DNA from: Paulinella micropora
Lineage: Eukaryota; Cercozoa; Imbricatea; Euglyphida
NCBI GenBank assembly: GCA_009731375.1
Contig: BJOX01000117.1
Coordinates: 549,901 to 579,913, forward strand
DNA: 30,013 nucleotides
Direction of reading: 5' to 3'
The notes beneath the pieces were generated by a model. The model was not told the DNA's origin and did no database searches. It saw nothing but the letters and a program-made list of their open reading frames with translations. A program made the translations under genes and the position numbers. The stretch's first letter is position 1; each line of letters begins with the position of its first letter. This document shows positions 19,059 to 29,579 of the stretch, piece by piece.

Positions 19059-19396
19059 CCTTTTGTATTGCACGCCTCACTCAAACGGTATATATACATA
19101 TACATACATATACATATATACATACATACATACATACATACATATACATACATACATATATACATACATACATACATAAATACCTTTTGTATTGCACGCC
19201 TCACTCAAACGGTATGCATACATATATACATACATGCATACATACATACATACATACATACTTTTTGCATTGCACGCCTCACTCAAACGGTATACATACA
19301 TATATACATACATGCATACATACATACATATACATACATACATACGTACATACATACCTTTTGTATTGCACGCCTCGCTCAAGCGGTATACATACA

Positions 19397-19430
<34 letters not shown>

Positions 19431-19684
19431 CATACATGCATACATACATACATGCATACATACATACATACATACTTACATACATACATACATGCATGCA
19501 TACATACATACATACATACATACCTTTTGTATTGCACGCCTCACTCAAACGGTATACATACATATATACATACATACATCATACATACATACATACATAC
19601 ATACATGCATACATACATGCATACATGCATACATACATACATACATACATACATACCTTTTGTATTGCACGCCTCACTCAAACG
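19059..19684 (+). pseudogene. Six tandem truncated copies of exon 12 with donor
   Basis: CCTTTTGTATTGCACGCCTC followed by ACTCAAACG|GTATAC recurs at 19059, 19183, 19261, 19357, 19523 and 19656, each 29 bases, separated by 49-137 bases of (ATAC)n. All begin at the same place, inside the exon (P-F-V-L-H), with no acceptor. Small changes: TTGCATTGC in the third, CGCTCAAGCG in the fourth. One duplication junction followed by expansion is the simplest reading. Confidence 0.9.
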
Positions 19685-19699
19685 GTATACATACATATA

Positions 19700-19731
<32 letters not shown>

Positions 19732-19756
19732 CATACATACATATATACATATATAG

Positions 19757-19778
19757 TGTATTGGGAGTTTACAAAGCA

Positions 19779-19812
<34 letters not shown>

Positions 19813-19976
19813 CATACATATATACATATATAGTGTATTGGGAGTTCATAAGGCATCCATCCATACATAGATACATACATACATACATACATACATGTAT
19901 ACATATATACATACATATGTACATATATAGTGTATTGGGAGTTTACAAAGCATACATACATACATACATACATACA

Positions 19977-20010
<34 letters not shown>

Positions 20011-20193
20011 CATACATATGTACATATATAGTGTATTGGGAGTTTATAAGGCATCCATCCATCCATCCATACATACATACATACATACATACATACATAC
20101 ATACATACGTACATATATACGTATATACATGCATATGTACATATATAGTGTATTGGGAGTTTATAAGGCATCCATCCATCCATCCATCCATAT

Positions 20194-20224
<31 letters not shown>

Positions 20225-20281
20225 CATACATGTGTACATATATAGTGTATTGGGAGTTTATAAGGCATCCATCCATCCATC

Positions 20282-20313
<32 letters not shown>

Positions 20314-20534
20314 CATGCATATGTACATATATAGTGTATTGGGAGTTTATAAGGCATCCATCCATCCATCCATACATACATACATACATACATATATACA
20401 TACATATATACATATATAGTGTATTGGGCGTTTATAAGGCATCCATCCATCCATCCATACATACATATATACATATATATATTGCATATATACATACATA
20501 TATACATATATAGTGTATTGGGAGTTTATAAGGC
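19757..20534 (+). pseudogene. Nine tandem truncated copies of exon 13 with acceptor
   Basis: ATATATAG|TGTATTGGGAGTTTATAAGG then C recurs at 19757, 19834, 19931, 20032, 20149, 20246, 20335, 20420 and 20514. Each keeps the acceptor and about 21 exon bases (V-L-G-V-Y-K), then runs into (ATCC)n and (ATAC)n. Spacing is 77-117 bases. These copies keep the 5' side of the exon, while the exon 12 copies keep the 3' side. Confidence 0.9.
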
Positions 20535-20540
20535 TCCGTC

Positions 20541-20574
<34 letters not shown>

Positions 20575-20597
20575 TATACATATGTATATATATATAG

Positions 20598-20643
20598 TGT
20601 ATTGGGAGTTTATAAGGCGTCGGCACTGCAGCGTAAGATACAG
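20598..20643 (+). CDS. HKR exon 13: linker helix before the N-box
   Basis: After ATATATAG one base (T) completes Arg from exon 12, then [15 protein letters not shown], phase 0 at CAG|GTGTAT. It corresponds to the helix L-x-x-V/x-x-x-x-x-x-x-A-x-x-K-x-I of the ATPase domain start. Exon 14 continues [14 protein letters not shown], as in I-x-L-x-x-x-x-x-x-L-P-x-x-V-x-G-D. Of ten copies of the exon start, only this one has the whole exon and a donor. Confidence 0.87.
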
Positions 20644-20653
20644 GTGTATAACG

Positions 20654-20654
<1 letters not shown>

Positions 20655-20724
<70 letters not shown>

Positions 20725-20795
20725 GTAGGTAGGTAGGTAGGTAGGTAGATAGATGGATGGATGGATGGATAGATGGATAGATGGATAGATAGATG

Positions 20796-20884
<89 letters not shown>

Positions 20885-20895
20885 GTAGGTAGGTG
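20655..20895. repeat. (GATA)n with GGTA and GATG blocks
   Basis: The array lies at the 3' end of R1 copy C (minus strand), so it is also that element's tail. Confidence 0.94.
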
Positions 20896-21064
20896 AAATA
20901 TCGACTAATGTCAGAAAAAAGGAGCTTCTGATTTCGTCAACCAGGAAGTCTGTGGGTAAAGTATTAACCCGATGCCCAGCTAAGCCGTGATGTTTGCACG
21001 GAAGGGACTGATACAGGCGATACCAAAGCTCCCTAGTACCAGGCGGGGCCAGGGCTCGTTCCAT

Positions 21065-21067
<3 letters not shown>
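20896..21067 (-). mobile_element. Interspersed element R1, copy C (5'-truncated)
   Basis: Matches the last 170 or so bases of copy B, from TGGAACGAGCCC to GTCGATATTTC. Its tail lies at lower coordinates as (GATA)n, and its truncated end also abuts (GATA)n. Confidence 0.85.
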
Positions 21068-21137
<70 letters not shown>

Positions 21138-21186
21138 GGATGGATGGATAGATGGATAGATAGATAAACTCAGTCTATCGCCTCGT

Positions 21187-21233
<47 letters not shown>

Positions 21234-21407
21234 TTTGTTTATTTACTTATTTATTTATTTATTTATTTAATTTAATTTAATTTATTTATGTATTTAATTT
21301 ATTTATTTAATTTATTTATATCATTATTATTGTTTCAATTTTATTTATTTGTTTATTTAAAAAAATTAAAAAAATTATTTTTTTTAATAAAAAAAAAAAC
21401 TATTTAG
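21068..21407. repeat. (GATA)n then (TTTA)n and A/T-rich
   Basis: (TTTA)n 21187-21345, then A-rich and T-rich tracts ending ACTATTTAG, acceptor-like. No gene is seen. Confidence 0.93.
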
Positions 21408-21440
21408 ATTTCCATGCCGATGGAGAAGCTACCCATGCTG
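21408..21440 (+). pseudogene. Truncated copy of HKR exon 14 start with acceptor
   Basis: After TATTTAG the frame reads [11 protein letters not shown], identical in protein to the exon 14 start up to the last residue, then (TATG)n. No donor and no N-box. Confidence 0.85.
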
Positions 21441-21494
21441 TATGTATGTATGTATGTATGTATGTATGTATGTATGTATGTATGTATATGTATG

Positions 21495-21526
<32 letters not shown>

Positions 21527-21545
21527 TGTATGTATGTATGTATGC

Positions 21546-21576
<31 letters not shown>

Positions 21577-21627
21577 TGTATGTATGTATGTATGTAGCTC
21601 ACGCTGGTGGGCGATAATTATCTATCT

Positions 21628-21679
<52 letters not shown>

Positions 21680-21682
21680 TTC

Positions 21683-21714
<32 letters not shown>

Positions 21715-21715
21715 G
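21441..21715. repeat. (TATG)n, short island, (CTAT)n
   Basis: (TATG)n 21441-21595, a short island TAGCTCACGCTGGTGGGCGA, then (CTAT)n that ends directly as the exon 14 acceptor CTATCTAG. Confidence 0.94.
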
Positions 21716-21835
21716 ATTTCCATGCCGATGGAGAAGCTGCCAATGGTGGTTGGTGATAAATACCGCCTCAAGCAAATCATCAGCAACTTCGTTTCCAACG
21801 CACTCAAGTTTACACCACCCGGCGGAAAAATCAAG
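21716..21835 (+). CDS. HKR exon 14: ATPase domain N-box
   Basis: The frame, phase 0 at both ends (TCTAG| and AAG|GTGATA), reads [20 protein letters not shown] and [22 protein letters not shown]-x-x-R-L-x-Q-I-I-x-N-x-x-x-N-A-x-K-F-T-P is the canonical N-box of HATPase_c, whose Asn residues bind Mg-ATP. This is the clearest kinase exon in the window. Three incomplete copies occur (21408, 22130, 23045), plus a 14-base donor remnant at 22965-22978. Confidence 0.93.
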
Positions 21836-21842
21836 GTGATAT

Positions 21843-21988
21843 AGTATTATGCGGCTAGCCACAAATTTGACCTGTTTTGGGGGCGAGCCGGCGCCGGGCC
21901 GACGAGCCCGCAAAACACGTCAAATTTGGCGCGCCGAATATGTAGTTTTATCGGTAACCTGACCACATTTTGTGGAGGTGACCGATAA
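21843..21988 (+). mobile_element. Two-hairpin foldback element H, copy 1
   Basis: The first hairpin is GCTAGCCACAAATTTGACCT…GCGAGCC facing GAGCCCGCAAAACACGTCAA…GGCGCGCC. The second is TTTATCGGTAACC…GGTGACCGATAAA around CACATTTTGTGG. Other copies: 22776-22964, 26952-27098 (opposite strand), 28234-28384, and a partial arm at 18872. No protein. Confidence 0.78.
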
Positions 21989-21992
21989 ATCA

Positions 21993-22132
21993 TTAGGCGC
22001 GTTCTACACCACCAAGAATTCCGGGTTTCTGGGGCCACTTTCTGGGTTTTTGCTTCCTGAAAAGCCAGGCCTGTGGTGGCCACCTTTCACACCCGGAACC
22101 CGGAAAATCTGGGTGGTGTAGAAAGGACCTTA
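21993..22132. mobile_element. Short TIR element M1, copy 2
   Basis: Same ends and centre as 10550-10695. Possible TTA flanks (TTA-GGCGCG… and …GGACC-TTA) suggest a 3-bp target duplication. Its right end touches a partial exon 14 copy, so it may have inserted in it. Confidence 0.75.
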
Positions 22133-22190
22133 GCCAATGTCGTATCAAACGCACTCAGGTTCACTCCACCAGGCAGAATAGCTGATTACA
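22130..22190 (+). pseudogene. Diverged N-box copy of exon 14
   Basis: Reads LANVVSNALRFTPPGRIAD, matching [19 protein letters not shown]. Base identity is clearly lower than for the other echoes, and the donor is gone. The upstream half is replaced by element M1. Confidence 0.75.
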
Positions 22191-22490
22191 TTCTGCGGCT
22201 AGCCAAAATTTCCACGTTTTACGGGCGAGCCTCTGCGGCTAGCCAAAATTTCCACGTGTTTTACGGGCGAGCCTCTGCGGCTAGCCAAAATTTCCACGTG
22301 CTTTATGGGCGAGCCTCTGCGGCTAGCCAAAATTTCCACGTGCTTTACGGGCGAGCCTCTGCGGCTAGCCAAAATTTCCACGTGTTTTATGGGCGAGCCG
22401 GGCCAGCGAGCCAAAATTTCCACGTGTTTTACGGGCGAGCCGGGCCGGCGAGCCCGTAAACCACGTGAAATTTGGCGAGCCGAAGATGTG
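22191..22490 (+). repeat. 42-bp minisatellite grown from one arm of element H
   Basis: Six direct units of about 42 bases (CTCTGCGGCTAGCCAAAATT then TCCACGTGTTTTACGGGCGAGC), the fifth-to-sixth step changing to CGGGCCAGCGAGCC, then one inverted arm (GAGCCCGTAAACCACGTGAA). The unit is the left arm of element H with minor changes. Confidence 0.88.
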
Positions 22491-22506
22491 ATAGATAGAT
22501 AGATTC

Positions 22507-22558
<52 letters not shown>

Positions 22559-22775
22559 GTTGGTTGGTTGGTTGGTTGGTTGGTTGGTTGGTTGGTTGAT
22601 TGGTAGGTAGGTAGGTAGGTAGGTAGGTAGGTAGGTAGATAGATAGATAAATAGATAGATAGATAGTTAGATAGTTAGATAGATAGATAGATAGATAGAC
22701 AGATAGACAGATAGATAGATAGATAGGTAGGTAGGTAGGTAGGTAGGTAGGTAGGTTGGGTAGGTAGATGGATAG
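22491..22775. repeat. (GATT)n, (GGTT)n, (GGTA)n, (GATA)n
   Basis: Four related tetranucleotides follow one another, each one base from the next, showing step-wise mutation and expansion. No gene. Confidence 0.95.
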
Positions 22776-22966
22776 TTTTTCACGGTCAGCTAACCACACT
22801 ATGAGGTGGTGACCGAGGATAGTATATTATGCGGCTAGCCACAAATTTGACGTGATTTGCGGTCGAGCCGGGCCGGGCCGGCGAGCCCGCAAAACACGTC
22901 AAATTTGGCGCGCCGCATATGTAGTTTTATCTGTAACCTGACCACACTATGAGGTGGTGACCGAGA
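22776..22966 (+). mobile_element. Foldback element H, copy 2, with an extra terminal hairpin
   Basis: Begins TTTTTCACGGTCAGCTAACC and includes GAGGTGGTGACCGAGGATAG, then the GCGGCTAGCC hairpin and a second GAGGTGGTGACCGAG end. The right end meets AGAAAAATTAAG|GTAAAT, a 14-base remnant of the exon 14 end and donor (22965-22978). Confidence 0.75.
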
Positions 22967-23005
22967 GAAAAATTAAGGTAAATTTTAGTCATTTCGTCTG
23001 AAACG

Positions 23006-23044
<39 letters not shown>

Positions 23045-23047
<3 letters not shown>

Positions 23048-23080
23048 CTCAAGTTCACACCACTCGGCGGAAAAATTAAG
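23045..23080 (+). pseudogene. Copy of exon 14 end with donor-like site
   Basis: Reads ALKFTPLGGKIK then GTTTGTATG, after (TA)n. Pro to Leu compared with exon 14. No acceptor precedes it in a usable frame. Confidence 0.8.
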
Positions 23081-23204
23081 GTTTGTATGTATGTTATGTA
23101 TGTATGTAGGTAGGTAGGTAGGTAGGAAGGTCGGTAGGTATGTATGAATGTATGTATGTATGTATGTATGTATGTATGTATGTATGTGTATGTGTACGTA
23201 CGTA
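23081..23204. repeat. (TATG)n/(TAGG)n
   Basis: Begins at the donor-like GTTTGTATGTATG of the exon 14 copy and passes into the 13-bp satellite. Confidence 0.93.
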
Positions 23205-26200
23205 TTGAAATCTACCTATCTAACCTACCATCTAACCTACCTAACTAATCTACCTATCTAACCTAGCTATCTAACCTACCTATCTAACCAACCTATTTAA
23301 TCTACCTATCTAACCTACCTATCTAACCAACCTATCTAATACCTATCTAATCTACATATCTAACCAACCTATCTAATCTACCTATCTATTCTACCTATCT
23401 AATCTACCTATCTAACCTAGCTATCTATTCTACCTATCTAACCTACCTATCTAACCTACCTATCTAACCTACCTATCTAACCTACCTATCTAACCTACCT
23501 ATCTAACCTACCTATCTAATCTACCTATCTAATCTACCTATCTAACCTACCTATCTAACCTGCCTGTCTAACCTACCTATCAATTCTAGCTATCTAACCA
23601 ACCTATCTAATCTACCTATCTAATCTACCTATCTAATCTACCTATCTATTCTACGTATCTAACCTACCTATATAATCCACCTATCTATTCTAGCTATCTA
23701 ACCTACCTATCTAATCTACCTATCTAATCTACCTATCTAATCTACCTATCTAATCTACCTATCTAACCTACCTATCTAATCTACCTATCTAATCTACCTA
23801 TCTAACCTACCTATCTAACCTACCTATCTAATCTACCTATCTATTCTGCCCATCTAACCTAGCTATCTAACCTAGCTATCTAACCTACCTATCTATTATA
23901 CCTATCTAACCTACCTATCTAATCTACCTATCTAATCTACGTATCTAACCTACCTATCTAATCTACCTATCTAACCTACCTATCTAACCTACCTATCTAA
24001 TCTACCTACCTAACCTACCTATCTAAGCTACCTATCTAATCTACCTATCTAATCTACCTATCTAATCTACCTATCTAACCTACCTATCTAACCTACCTAT
24101 CTAATCAACCTATCTAACCTACCTATCTAACCTACCTATCTAACCTACCTATCTAACCTACCTATCTAATCTACCTATCTAATCTACCTATCTAATCTAC
24201 CTATCGAACCTACCTATCTAACCTACCTATCTAACCTACCTATCTAATCTACCTATCTAACCTAGCTATCTATTCTACCTATCTAACCTACCTATCTAAC
24301 CTACCTATCTAAACTACCTATCTAACCTACCTATCTAACCTACCTATCTAATCTACCTATCTAATCTACCTATCTAACCTACCTATCTAACCTGCCTATC
24401 TAACCTACCTATCAATTCTAGCTATCTAACCAACCTATTTAATCTACCTATCTAATCTACCTATCTAATCTACCTATCTAATCTACCTATCTAATCTACC
24501 TATCTAACCTACCTGTCTAATCCACCTATCTATTCTAGCTATCTAACCTACGTATCTAACCTACGTATCTAATCTACCTATCTAATCTACCTATCTAATC
24601 TACCTATCTAACCTACCTATCTAATCTACCTATCTAATCTACCTATCTAACCTACCTATCTAACCTACCTATCTAATCTACCTATCTAATCTACCTATCT
24701 AATCTACCTATCTAACCAACCTATCTATTCTACCTATCTATTCTACCTATCTAACCTACCTATCTAACCTACCTATCTAACCTACCTAACCTACCTATCT
24801 ATTCTACCTATCTAACCTACCTATCTAACCTCCCTATCTATCCTTCCTATCTAACCTACCTATCTAATCTACCTATCTATTCTGCCTATCTAAGCTATCT
24901 AACCTAGCTATCTGACCTACCTATCTATTCTACCTATCTAATCTACCTATCTAATCTACCTATCTAATCTACGTATCTAACCTACGTATCTAATCTACCT
25001 ATCTAACCTACCTATCTAACCCCTACCTATCTAATCTACCTATCTAACCTACCTATCTAATCTACCTATCGAACCTACCTATCGAACCTACCTATCTAAC
25101 CTACCTATCTAATCTACCTATCTAACCTACCTATCTAATCTACCTATCTAACCTACCTATCTATTCTACCTATCTAATCTACCTATCTAATCTACCTATC
25201 TATTCTACCTATCTATTCTACCTATACTTACCTACCTATCTAACCAACCTATCTAACCTACCTATCTAATCTACCTGTCTAACCTACCTCTATTCTACCT
25301 ATCTAATCTACTTACCTAACCTACCTATCTAATCTACCTATCTAACCTACCTATCTAACCTACCTATCTAATCTACCTATCTAACCAACCTATCTAACCA
25401 ACCTATCTAATCTACCTATCTAATCTACCTATCTAATCTACCTATCTAATCTACCTATCTAACCTACCTATCTAATCTACCTATCTAATCTACCTATCTA
25501 ACCTACCTATCTAACCTACCTATCTAATCTACCTATCTAATCTACCTATCTAATCTACCTATCTAACCTACCTATCTAACCTACCTATCTAACCTACCTA
25601 TCTAACCTACCTATCTAATCTACCTATCTAACCAACGTATCTATTCTACCTATCTAACCTACCTATCTAACCTACCTATCTAACCTACCTATCTAACCTA
25701 CCTAACCTACCTATCTATTCTACCTATCTAACCTATCTATCTATTCTACCTATCTAACCTACCTATCTAACCTACCTATCTAATCTACCTATCTATTCTG
25801 CCTATCTAACCTAGCTATCTATTCTACCTATCTATTCTACCTATCTAACCTACCTATCTAATCTACCTATCTATTCTACGTATCTAACCTACCTATCTAA
25901 TCTACCTATCTAACCTGCCTATCTAATCTACCTATCTAATCTACCTATCTAACCTACCTATCTAACCTACCTATCTAATCTACCTATCTAATCTACCTAT
26001 CTAATCTACCTATCTAATCTACCTATCTAACCTAGCTATCTAATCAACCTATCTAACCTACCTATCTAACCTACCTATCTAATCTACCTATCTAACCTAC
26101 CTATCTAATCTACCTATCTAACCTACCTATCTAATCTACCTATCGAACCTACCTATCTAATCTACCTATCTAACCTAGCTATATATTCTACCTATCTAAC

Positions 26201-26608
26201 CTACCTAACCTACCTATCTAACCTACCTATCTAACCTACCTATCTAATCTACCTATCTAATCTACCTATCTAACCTACCTATCTAACCAACCTATCTAAC
26301 CTACCTATCTAATCTACCTATCTAACCTACCTCTATTCTACCTATCTAATCTACTTACCTAACCTACCTATCTAATCTACCTATCTAACCAACCTATCTA
26401 ACCTACCTATCTAATCTACCTATCTAACCAACCTATATAACCTACCTGTCTAATCCACCTATCTATTCTAGCTATCTAACCTACCTATCTAACCTACCTA
26501 TCTAATCAACCTATCTAACCTACCTACCTAAACCTAACCTACCTACCTAACCTACCTACCTAACCTAACTATCTAACCTACCTATCTAATCTACCTATCT
26601 AATCCACT
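23205..26608. repeat. 13-bp satellite inside the ATPase-domain intron
   Basis: About 260 tandem units of ACCTATCTAAYCT. Y is nearly always T or C, with a rarer variant (TCTATTCT) and sporadic GAAC, GTAT or AGCT changes. Irregular marker units recur at a distance. TGCCTGTCTAACC…CAATTCTAGC at 23560 recurs near 24392 (832 bases, 64 units), and CCTCTATTCTACC at 25291 recurs at 26330 (about 80 units). Large blocks have therefore been duplicated. No coding. Confidence 0.95.
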
Positions 26609-26613
26609 TATAG

Positions 26614-26679
26614 GTCAAGGTATCTCTGTTACACAACCATTACATGGACGTTCCCTTCACTTTCCCACCTATCTATGAG
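26614..26679 (+). CDS. HKR exon 15: ATPase strand after the N-box
   Basis: After CTTATAG the frame, phase 0 at both ends, reads VKVSLLHNHYMDVPFTFPPI and YE, donor GAG|GTCAGC. Joined to exon 14 it gives GGKIK-VKVSLL, the β-strand that follows GG in HATPase_c domains. The remainder is not conserved kinase sequence and may be an insertion before the G1 box. The acceptor lies right at the end of the satellite (AATCCACTTATAG). Confidence 0.72.
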
Positions 26680-26930
26680 GTCAGCCATTTGTCTTCCCCC
26701 TATTCCTACCCTCCCTCCCTCCCTCCCNNNNNNNNNNNNNNNNNNNNNNNNNNNNNNNNNNNNNNNNNNNNNNNNNNNNNNNNNNNNNNNNNNNNNNNNN
26801 NNNNNNNNNNNNNNNNNNNNNNNNNNNNNNNNNNNNNNNNNNNNNNNNNNNNNNNNNNNNNNNNNCCCCCCCCCCTTTCCTCAAAAGAGCTTGGCATCGT
26901 TCTTATAGTAGTAGTAGTAGTATGATAGAA
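26680..26930. other. Pyrimidine stretch, N gap, (GTA)n
   Basis: (CCCT)n, N from 26728 to 26865, C-run, then a unique piece and (GTA)n. No exon is seen. Confidence 0.9.
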
Positions 26931-26951
26931 TTGGATGTATGCAATGTATAT

Positions 26952-27098
26952 TTATCGGTCACCTCGACAACATGTGGTCAGGTTACCGATAAAACTACAT
27001 ATGCGGCGCAACAAAATTTGACGCGTTTTTGCGGGCTCGCCGGCCTGGCCCGGCTCGCCCGCAAAACACGTCAAATTTGTGGCTAGCCGCATACTAAT
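26952..27098 (-). mobile_element. Foldback element H, copy 3 (opposite orientation)
   Basis: TTATCGGTCACCTC…GGTTACCGATAA hairpin, then GCGGCGCAACAAAATTTGAC…GTCAAATTTGTGGCTAGCCG. Lies just before exon 16. Confidence 0.78.
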
Positions 27099-27108
27099 GA
27101 TGTGGCAG

Positions 27109-27164
27109 GGCAAAGAGGCCAAAGAAAAACTTCTACATGAAGAGTTCCAAGCTGGACTGCGAAA
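27109..27164 (+). CDS. HKR exon 16: candidate ATPase insertion segment
   Basis: After TGTGGCAG the frame reads GKEAKEKLLHEEFQAGLR and two bases, with a strong donor AAA|GTAAGG (phase 2). The acceptor phase 0 fits exon 15. The peptide is charged and helical, without a kinase signature, so support comes from the splice sites, open frame and position only. It is followed by (GT)n and (ATT)n. Confidence 0.55.
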
Positions 27165-27177
27165 GTAAGGAAATTAC

Positions 27178-27213
27178 TTTGTGTGTGTGTGTGTGTGTTA
27201 ACAGATGGGTGCA

Positions 27214-27270
<57 letters not shown>

Positions 27271-27501
27271 GGACACCGTGATAGCCCAGTGGTCAAGTTC
27301 TACCATCTGGGCCCTGTCGCCAGTTCGATTCCCGTCGGTGCCACCAGTATTTTCATGGAACATACCGGCCCGTCTGGAAGTGTTGGAACTACCCGTGCGG
27401 GGGTGTCATTAGAGCCTATCGTCAATTCTTCGTACTCCCCTCACGGGTGAGACGATGGAGGCGCATGTGCAGATTTGCATCAGCCATTGACAGAGAAGCA
27501 C

Positions 27502-27588
<87 letters not shown>
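27178..27588 (+). mobile_element. tRNA-derived SINE with (GT)n/(ATT)n flanks, unit 1
   Basis: The head 27271-27345 has an A-box (ATAGCCCAGTGG, 27281-27292) and a B-box (AGTTCGATTCC, 27322-27332). GACACCG pairs with CGGTGCC as an acceptor stem with one mismatch. The T stem is degenerate, so it is a SINE, not a working tRNA gene. The body continues to AGCACTATT (27502) and ends in (ATT)n. The unit starts TTTGTGTGTG…AGATGGGTGCATATTATT and is repeated next door. Confidence 0.8.
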
Positions 27589-27589
<1 letters not shown>

Positions 27590-27620
27590 TTGTGTGTGTG
27601 TGTGTTAATAGATGGGTGCA

Positions 27621-27704
<84 letters not shown>

Positions 27705-27975
27705 GGACACCGTGATAGCCCAGTGGTCAAGTTCTACCATCTGGGCCCTGTCGCCAGTTCGATTCCCGTCGGTGCCACCAGTATTTTCATTGAACATACC
27801 GGTCCGTCTGGACCAGTATTTTCATTGAACATACCGGTCCGTCTGGAAGTGTTGGAACTGCCCTTGCGGGGGTGTCATTACAGCCTATCGTCAATTCTTC
27901 GTACTCCCCTCACGGGTGAGACGATGGAGGCGCATGTGCAGAAATGCATCAGCCATTGACAGAGAAGCACTATTA
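27589..27975 (+). mobile_element. tRNA-derived SINE, unit 2 (tandem copy)
   Basis: The same order: (GT)n, GATGGGTGCATATT, (ATT)n, SINE 27705-27971. The copy differs by a few bases (GGCCCG to GGTCCG, ACTACCCGTGC to ACTGCCCTTGC). It contains an extra 35-base internal duplication around GACCAGTATTTTCATTGAAC (27778-27846). The whole unit, not just the SINE, was duplicated. Confidence 0.8.
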
Positions 27976-28108
27976 TTGTTATTATTATTGTTTTTATATT
28001 GTTTTATTTATTTATTTATTTTTTGTTTTTTTGTTTTTTTGTTGTTTTTTTTTAATTTGCTGACAGCAGAAACATCAGAAAAATTTTAATTTTTTTTTTT
28101 TTTAACAG

Positions 28109-28153
28109 GTCAAGAAGTACAGCAAAGTCATTCCATTATTCAATAATTATATG
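28109..28153 (+). CDS. Weak candidate for a further HKR exon
   Basis: TTTTTTTAACAG is a very good acceptor, followed by GTCAAGAAGTACAGCAAAGT. The phase required by exon 16 gives S-R-S-T-A-K-S-F-H-Y-S. Phase 0 gives VKKYSKVIPLFNNYM. Neither shows the G1 box and no clear donor follows. Surroundings 27976-28233 are T-rich and otherwise unassigned. Confidence 0.22.
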
Positions 28154-28233
28154 TTTATCTTGCTTGCTTTCTCATCATTAGCCATTTCCTTGTGTGTCTA
28201 ATCTTGGACGCATTGTGCAATATCGAAGCATAC

Positions 28234-28384
28234 TAGTATATTATGCGGCTAGCCACAAATTTGGCGCGTTTTGCGGGCGAGCCCGGGCCGGGCCGGCGAG
28301 CCCGCAAAACACGTCAAATATGGCGCGCCGCATATGAAGTTTTATCGGTAAACTGGCCATATTTTGTGGAGATGACCGATAAAA
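28234..28384 (+). mobile_element. Foldback element H, copy 4
   Basis: Starts TATATTATGCGGCTAGCC and ends GATGACCGATAAA, with both hairpins as in copy 1. 28385-28504 is unique sequence in which I recognise nothing. Confidence 0.8.
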
Positions 28385-28501
28385 GTCATATTGAGCACTG
28401 TAAGTTACCGCCTTTACCCTGAAATGTGGACAACATCACGTCCAAATGAGCCCTCAAAACTTTGACGCAAATTGCGTTCAATTTTGGACACGAGACTGGA
28501 C

Positions 28502-29579
<1,078 letters not shown>

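Noticed and set aside
18950-20620. CRISPR-like array (29-base repeats with spacers, then 22-base repeats)
   Set aside because: The spacers are (ATAC)n microsatellite, the repeats are exon 12 and exon 13 edges with splice sites, and the genome is eukaryotic.
23205-26608. Telomeric or centromeric repeat
   Set aside because: The 13-bp unit is not telomere-like, and the array lies within an intron between phase-matched exons. A wider satellite family cannot be excluded from one window.
27271-27345. Functional tRNA gene
   Set aside because: A and B boxes are good but the T stem does not pair and the sequence continues as a repeated body with (ATT)n, as in a SINE.
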